Assembly (NCBI GenBank): GCA_964563885.1
Contig: CAZLYX010000031.1
Location: 1 to 23,451 of the forward strand
Reading direction: 5' to 3'
Length of the DNA: 23,451 nt
From: CAZLYX01 sp964563885
GTDB taxonomy: Bacteria > Pseudomonadota > Gammaproteobacteria > Burkholderiales > Neisseriaceae
The stretch's first letter is position 1. Every line of letters starts with the position of its first letter. The notes beneath the pieces were generated by a model. That model worked only from the letters and a program-made list of their open reading frames with translations. It ran no database searches and was not told the DNA's origin. Shown in pieces: positions 21,435 to 23,451 of the stretch. A program made the translations under genes and the position numbers.

Positions 21435-22310
21435 ATGCTTACAGGCAGCTTGGTCGCACTGATTACCCCCATGAATCAAGACGGCAGCATTAATTTTGAG
21501 CAGCTCAAAAGTCTGATCGACTGGCATATCGCCAACGGTACCAATGGCATTGTAGCTGTTGGCACAACTGGCGAATCTGCCACTTTAGCCGTAACAGAGC
21601 ATATGGCTGTTATTGAAACCACCGTAAAGCACGTCAATAAACGCATCCCCGTTATCGCTGGCACGGGTGCCAACAACACTGCTGAAGCGATTGAACTATC
21701 AAAAGCTGCTGAACGCGTAGGTGCTGATATGACTTTATCTGTTGTGCCCTATTACAACAAGCCTTCCCAGGAGGGCATCTATCAGCATTTTAAAGCCATT
21801 GCAGAAGCCACTACTATCCCAATGATTGTTTATAACGTGCCTGGTCGCACCGTAGCCGACATGAGCAACGAAACCATTCTGCGTCTAGCTAAAATCCCCA
21901 ATATCGTTGGCGTTAAAGAAGCAAGCGGCGATATTGGTCGACAATGCAGTTTAATAAAAGATGCACCCGCAGACTTTGCTGTTTATTCAGGCGACGATCC
22001 TACTGCTATGGCCTTTATCCTTTGCGGTGGTCACGGCATTATTAGTGTTGCTGGCAACGTAGCACCCAAACTTTTTTCAGATATGTGTCAAGAGGCACTC
22101 AAAGGTAATCTGGCTGCTGCCCGTAACTTAAATGACAACTTAATCCCTCTTTATGATGTCATGTTCTGCGAACCTAGCCCTGCTGCCCCCAAATGGGCTT
22201 GTGCTCAATTAGGCCAAAGCGACCCTTATGTTCGCTTACCTATTTTAGAATTAAGCGAAGACGGCCAAAACACAGTACGCAACGCTTTACGCGCTTCCAA
22301 ACTGATTTAA
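21435..22310 (+). CDS. dapA: 4-hydroxy-tetrahydrodipicolinate synthase
   Basis: Condenses pyruvate with aspartate semialdehyde at the start of the lysine and diaminopimelate branch, so it feeds both protein and peptidoglycan. The active-site residues are visible: Thr44-Thr45 in GTTGESAT, Tyr107 in PYYNKPS, Tyr133 and Arg138 in YNVPGRT, and the Schiff-base Lys161 in GVKEASGD. The 291-residue length is standard. AAAGG lies eight bases before the ATG. bamC follows 17 bases after the stop, the same pairing as in E. coli, so the two are probably one operon. Confidence 0.97.
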   Translation: MLTGSLVALITPMNQDGSINFEQLKSLIDWHIANGTNGIVAVGTTGESATLAVTEHMAVIETTVKHVNKRIPVIAGTGANNTAEAIELSKAAERVGADMTLSVVPYYNKPSQEGIYQHFKAIAEATTIPMIVYNVPGRTVADMSNETILRLAKIPNIVGVKEASGDIGRQCSLIKDAPADFAVYSGDDPTAMAFILCGGHGIISVAGNVAPKLFSDMCQEALKGNLAAARNLNDNLIPLYDVMFCEPSPAAPKWACAQLGQSDPYVRLPILELSEDGQNTVRNALRASKLI

Positions 22311-22327
22311 CCCCACAGGAACCCTAT

Positions 22328-23443
22328 ATGAACCGTTTAAAACCGGCAGTATGCGCCATTGCCTTAATTGGCTTAGCCGCCTGTTCCAACACCCAACAAG
22401 AACAACCTAAACTTGACTACAAAAGCAAAAAACAAACGGCTGTCAATTTAGAAATTCCGCCCGATTTAACCAATCCTAGCCAAGGCAATCGCTATCAAGT
22501 GCCTGCTGGCAGCGGTTCAGTACGTGCTAGCGATTTGAATAAATTCTCTAAAAACACTGATGCTGATTCACAAAAACTATTGGCTGACGTAGCAAACGTA
22601 CACATTCAACGTGACGGTAGCCAACGCTGGCTGAATGTTGACAATAAACAAGCCGCCGACATTTGGCCTTTACTCAAAACATTCTGGCAAGAAAATGGCT
22701 TCAATATTAGCAACGAAGAACCTGCTATTGGCCAAATGGAAACCGAATGGGCACAAAACCGCGCCAAAATCCCGCAAGATGGCTTACGCAGTTTGTTTGA
22801 AAAAGTAGGCTTAGCTGGCGTTTATTCAACCAGCGAACGTGATAAATTCACTATACGCGTTGAAAAAAATAACCAAGGCGGCACTGATGTATTCTTCGTT
22901 CATAAAGGCATGAAAGAAGTTTATACCGACAAAAGCAAAGACATCACCATGTGGGAACCACGCCCGAACGATCCTAACCTTGAAGCTGCTTTCCTTGGTC
23001 GCTTCATGCAATATCTAGGTGCCGATGAAAAACAAGTACAAAACGAGCTAACTCAGCCTGCCACACGCACAGGCGAACTGGCCAAGCTTGATGGCAATAC
23101 GGTGTTAGTGAGCGGCGATTATGAACGCAACTGGCGCCGTATTGGTTTGGCATTAGAGCGTATAGGCTTGAGCGTAATGGGCAACAACGCAGAAAAACAT
23201 GCTTATCTAGTACAAACCACGCCTAATGAAGCGCAAGCCACTAGCAACAAAAAACCAGGCATGTTTAGTCGTTTGTTTGGCAAAGACAAATCAAAATCAG
23301 CTGAATCAACCGCACAAACTGAGTTAATTGTTTTTGTAGAGCCTGTTAGCGGCGGTGCCCGTGTACAGATTTTAAACAAAGATGGCAGCCAGTTTAAAGA
23401 TGCTGGATCTTGGGCAGGACGTTTACACACAGAATTGCGCTAA
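22328..23443 (+). CDS. bamC: Outer membrane assembly lipoprotein BamC
   Basis: A lipoprotein of the beta-barrel assembly (BAM) complex, formerly NlpB. The signal peptide MNRLKPAVCAIALIGLAAC ends in a lipobox (LAAC) with Cys19 as the lipidated residue. A polar, unstructured stretch follows with the conserved VNLEIPPDLTNP, and then two domains including RWLNVD and KTFWQENGFNI, consistent with the two helix-grip domains of BamC. The frame is open further upstream inside dapA, but AGGA at 22317-22320 and the signal peptide fix this ATG. The 371-residue length is a little longer than E. coli BamC (about 344). The stop is 8 bases from the window end. Confidence 0.92.
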   Translation: MNRLKPAVCAIALIGLAACSNTQQEQPKLDYKSKKQTAVNLEIPPDLTNPSQGNRYQVPAGSGSVRASDLNKFSKNTDADSQKLLADVANVHIQRDGSQRWLNVDNKQAADIWPLLKTFWQENGFNISNEEPAIGQMETEWAQNRAKIPQDGLRSLFEKVGLAGVYSTSERDKFTIRVEKNNQGGTDVFFVHKGMKEVYTDKSKDITMWEPRPNDPNLEAAFLGRFMQYLGADEKQVQNELTQPATRTGELAKLDGNTVLVSGDYERNWRRIGLALERIGLSVMGNNAEKHAYLVQTTPNEAQATSNKKPGMFSRLFGKDKSKSAESTAQTELIVFVEPVSGGARVQILNKDGSQFKDAGSWAGRLHTELR

Positions 23444-23451
23444 TCCGCTTT

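Noticed and set aside
21191..21493. A 100-codon plus-strand open frame upstream of and overlapping dapA
   Set aside because: It overlaps the dapA start, has no recognisable family or ribosome binding site, and runs through the region with the candidate promoter and tandem repeat.
22193..22327. Upstream extension of bamC inside dapA
   Set aside because: The signal peptide and lipobox begin at 22328, preceded by AGGA; the extension is an out-of-frame read of dapA.

Overview
This is a chromosomal window of a member of the Neisseriaceae. The strongest sign is the 12-mer AGGCTACCTGAA, or its complement TTCAGGTAGCCT. I count 19 exact copies in 23.4 kb, where chance would give essentially none. From memory this is the AG-eikDUS dialect of the neisserial DNA uptake sequence. 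Base composition is clearly below 50% GC, which does not fit GC-rich Eikenella corrodens and points to a low-GC relative (Snodgrassella- or Alysiella-like). The genus is inference. Gene order supports the family: lapA-lapB-pyrF-hldA-hldD, rluB-scpB, ptsN-hprK-rapZ and dapA-bamC.

Layout. Bases 1-2229 (+) hold the last codons of an unidentified gene, then hisG and hisD (histidine synthesis). Bases 2418-5771 (-) hold waaF (LPS heptosyltransferase II), a small CHCC zinc-finger protein, a bestrophin-like channel and ilvE. Bases 6347-8868 (+) form a tight run: lapA, lapB (LPS assembly control; interrupted by a 100-N assembly gap), an ElaA-type acetyltransferase and a strongly acidic DMP19-like protein. 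Bases 9008-13279 (+) carry pyrF, hldA, an orphan tautomerase, hldD, rraA and an OsmC-family gene. Bases 13369-19765 (-) carry rluB, scpB, ylqF/rbgA, the rapZ-hprK-ptsN nitrogen-PTS cluster and ubiA. Bases 19960-23443 hold sixA (+), greB (-), and the dapA-bamC pair (+).

How it works together. Three themes recur. First, the outer membrane: waaF, hldA and hldD make and attach heptose to the LPS inner core, LapA/LapB tune LPS synthesis, and BamC belongs to the beta-barrel assembly machine. Second, biosynthesis: hisG, hisD, ilvE, dapA, pyrF and ubiA. Third, RNA, translation and PTS control: rraA, rluB, ylqF, greB, rapZ, hprK, ptsN and the phosphohistidine phosphatase sixA.

No prophage, intact insertion sequence, CRISPR array, rRNA or tRNA was seen, and I found no convincing undescribed multi-gene system. 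The main curiosities are the uptake sequences (inverted pairs used as terminators, one perfect palindrome in the opposite arrangement, copies inside genes, and traces of two other dialects), a cysteine cluster in the orphan tautomerase, the DMP19-like DNA mimic, and sixA beside the nitrogen PTS.
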